From: an uncultured Prevotellaceae bacterium
GTDB lineage: Bacteria; Bacteroidota; Bacteroidia; Bacteroidales; Bacteroidaceae
DNA: 64,000 nucleotides
Assembly: GCA_902768785.1 (NCBI GenBank)
Contig: CACXMM010000017.1
Span: forward strand, 23,454-87,453
Direction of reading: 5' to 3'
The notes beneath the pieces were generated by a model. The model was not told the origin of the DNA. It saw nothing but the letters and a program-made list of their open reading frames with translations, and searched no databases. The position numbers and the translations under genes were made by a program. Shown one piece after another: positions 63,640 through 64,000 of this stretch (its first letter is position 1; each line of letters opens with the position of its first letter).

Positions 63640-64000
63640 ATGAATGACAAGAAATTGATGAACAAAGCAGCAGACAATATCCGAATCTTAGCTGCTGCTA
63701 TGGTAGAAAAGGCTAAGTCTGGTCACCCAGGAGGTGCTATGGGTGGTGCCGACTTCATTAACACGCTGTATAGCGAGTTCCTGGTGTACGATCCTGAGAA
63801 CCCCAACTGGGAAGGACGCGACCGCTTCTTCCTGGATCCCGGCCACATGGCTCCCATGCTCTACAGTCAGCTTGCCCTGATTGGCAAATACTCACTGGAG
63901 GATCTGAAGAACCTGCGTCAGTGGGGTTCAGTAACTCCTGGTCACCCTGAGCGTGAACTGGCTCGCGGCATCGAGAACACCTCTGGTCCTCTGGGACAGG
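63640..64000 (+). CDS. tkt: Transketolase, N-terminal part
   Basis: The first 120 codons are present; the gene continues past the right edge. They include K-S-G-H-P-G-G-A-M-G-G-A (about residues 26-37), D-R-F-F-L-D-P-G-H-M-A-P-M and the G-S-V-T-P-G-H-P-E-R segment, all typical of transketolase, which moves two-carbon units between sugar phosphates using thiamine diphosphate. It consumes the xylulose-5-phosphate made by the arabinose pathway. The -7 box TAAATTTG is at 63580-63587, so it has its own promoter. Confidence 0.95.
   Translation, partial: MNDKKLMNKAADNIRILAAAMVEKAKSGHPGGAMGGADFINTLYSEFLVYDPENPNWEGRDRFFLDPGHMAPMLYSQLALIGKYSLEDLKNLRQWGSVTPGHPERELARGIENTSGPLGQ

Overview
The window looks like a chromosome segment of a Bacteroidales bacterium, most probably Prevotella or a close relative. 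The evidence is the repeated promoter pattern TTTG-N19/20-TAnnTTTG, a bacterial serine palmitoyltransferase for sphingolipids, GldE, a BspA-like surface protein, several Y-N-L-x-G-Q-R-V type C-terminal tails, and the NUDIX-type arabinose regulator known from gut Bacteroides. Assignments rest on reading the translated sequence and motifs; no database search was run.

Layout. Positions 1-4700 hold the start of a PfkB-family sugar kinase, a phosphohexomutase and a BspA-like protein, all on the minus strand. Positions 4667-5997 are a 1.3 kb gene-free region packed with 22-bp-period palindromic arrays and small GC hairpins. Positions 6.0-12.8 kb carry a phosphate-selective-type porin, a sodium:solute symporter, an EamA transporter, truA, a ComEC-like channel and a TerB/J-domain protein. 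A tRNA-Pro, serine palmitoyltransferase and a divergent lipid kinase follow. Then come trmN6, lon-tgt-lptG/F and a DEAD-box helicase (15.5-22.7 kb), then a minus-strand group of PPTase, gldE, ssb and a conserved hypothetical gene next to four tRNAs (Gly, Leu, Leu, Gly). nspC, glnS, a TPR protein, a DedA protein, an ABC-F protein, grpE, dnaJ and folC occupy 26.4-36.3 kb. galM-galK ends at a strong terminator near 38.8 kb.

An AT-richer accessory stretch (38.9-42.3 kb) holds a small duplicated-domain lipoprotein and a membrane-anchored UvrD-type helicase with an embedded PD-(D/E)XK-like domain, followed by another 22-bp array. From 42.4 to 51.8 kb lies an L-arabinose locus: a DUF4380 protein, lipoprotein galM, an SSS transporter, a NUDIX-type AraR, araD, araA and ribulokinase. 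A four-helix-bundle gene flanked by AT repeats sits inside it. From 51.9 kb on there are a GH2 exo-glucosaminidase-like enzyme and two tandem histidine phosphatases (minus strand), then on the plus strand an M6 metalloprotease, a GH51 alpha-L-arabinofuranosidase, a frameshifted endonuclease/exonuclease/phosphatase protein, a secreted alpha/beta hydrolase and the start of transketolase.

How it fits together: GH51 would release L-arabinose outside the cytoplasm, the lipoprotein mutarotase and SSS symporter would present and import it, and AraA, ribulokinase and AraD would convert it to xylulose-5-phosphate, which transketolase uses. AraR probably represses the operon through palindromes upstream of galM. 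The less expected content is between the genes: 22-bp palindromic arrays of unrelated sequence but identical period, two candidate small RNAs with promoter and terminator, intergenic-type repeats that have become protein coding, and a MITE-like hairpin inside the arabinose operon.
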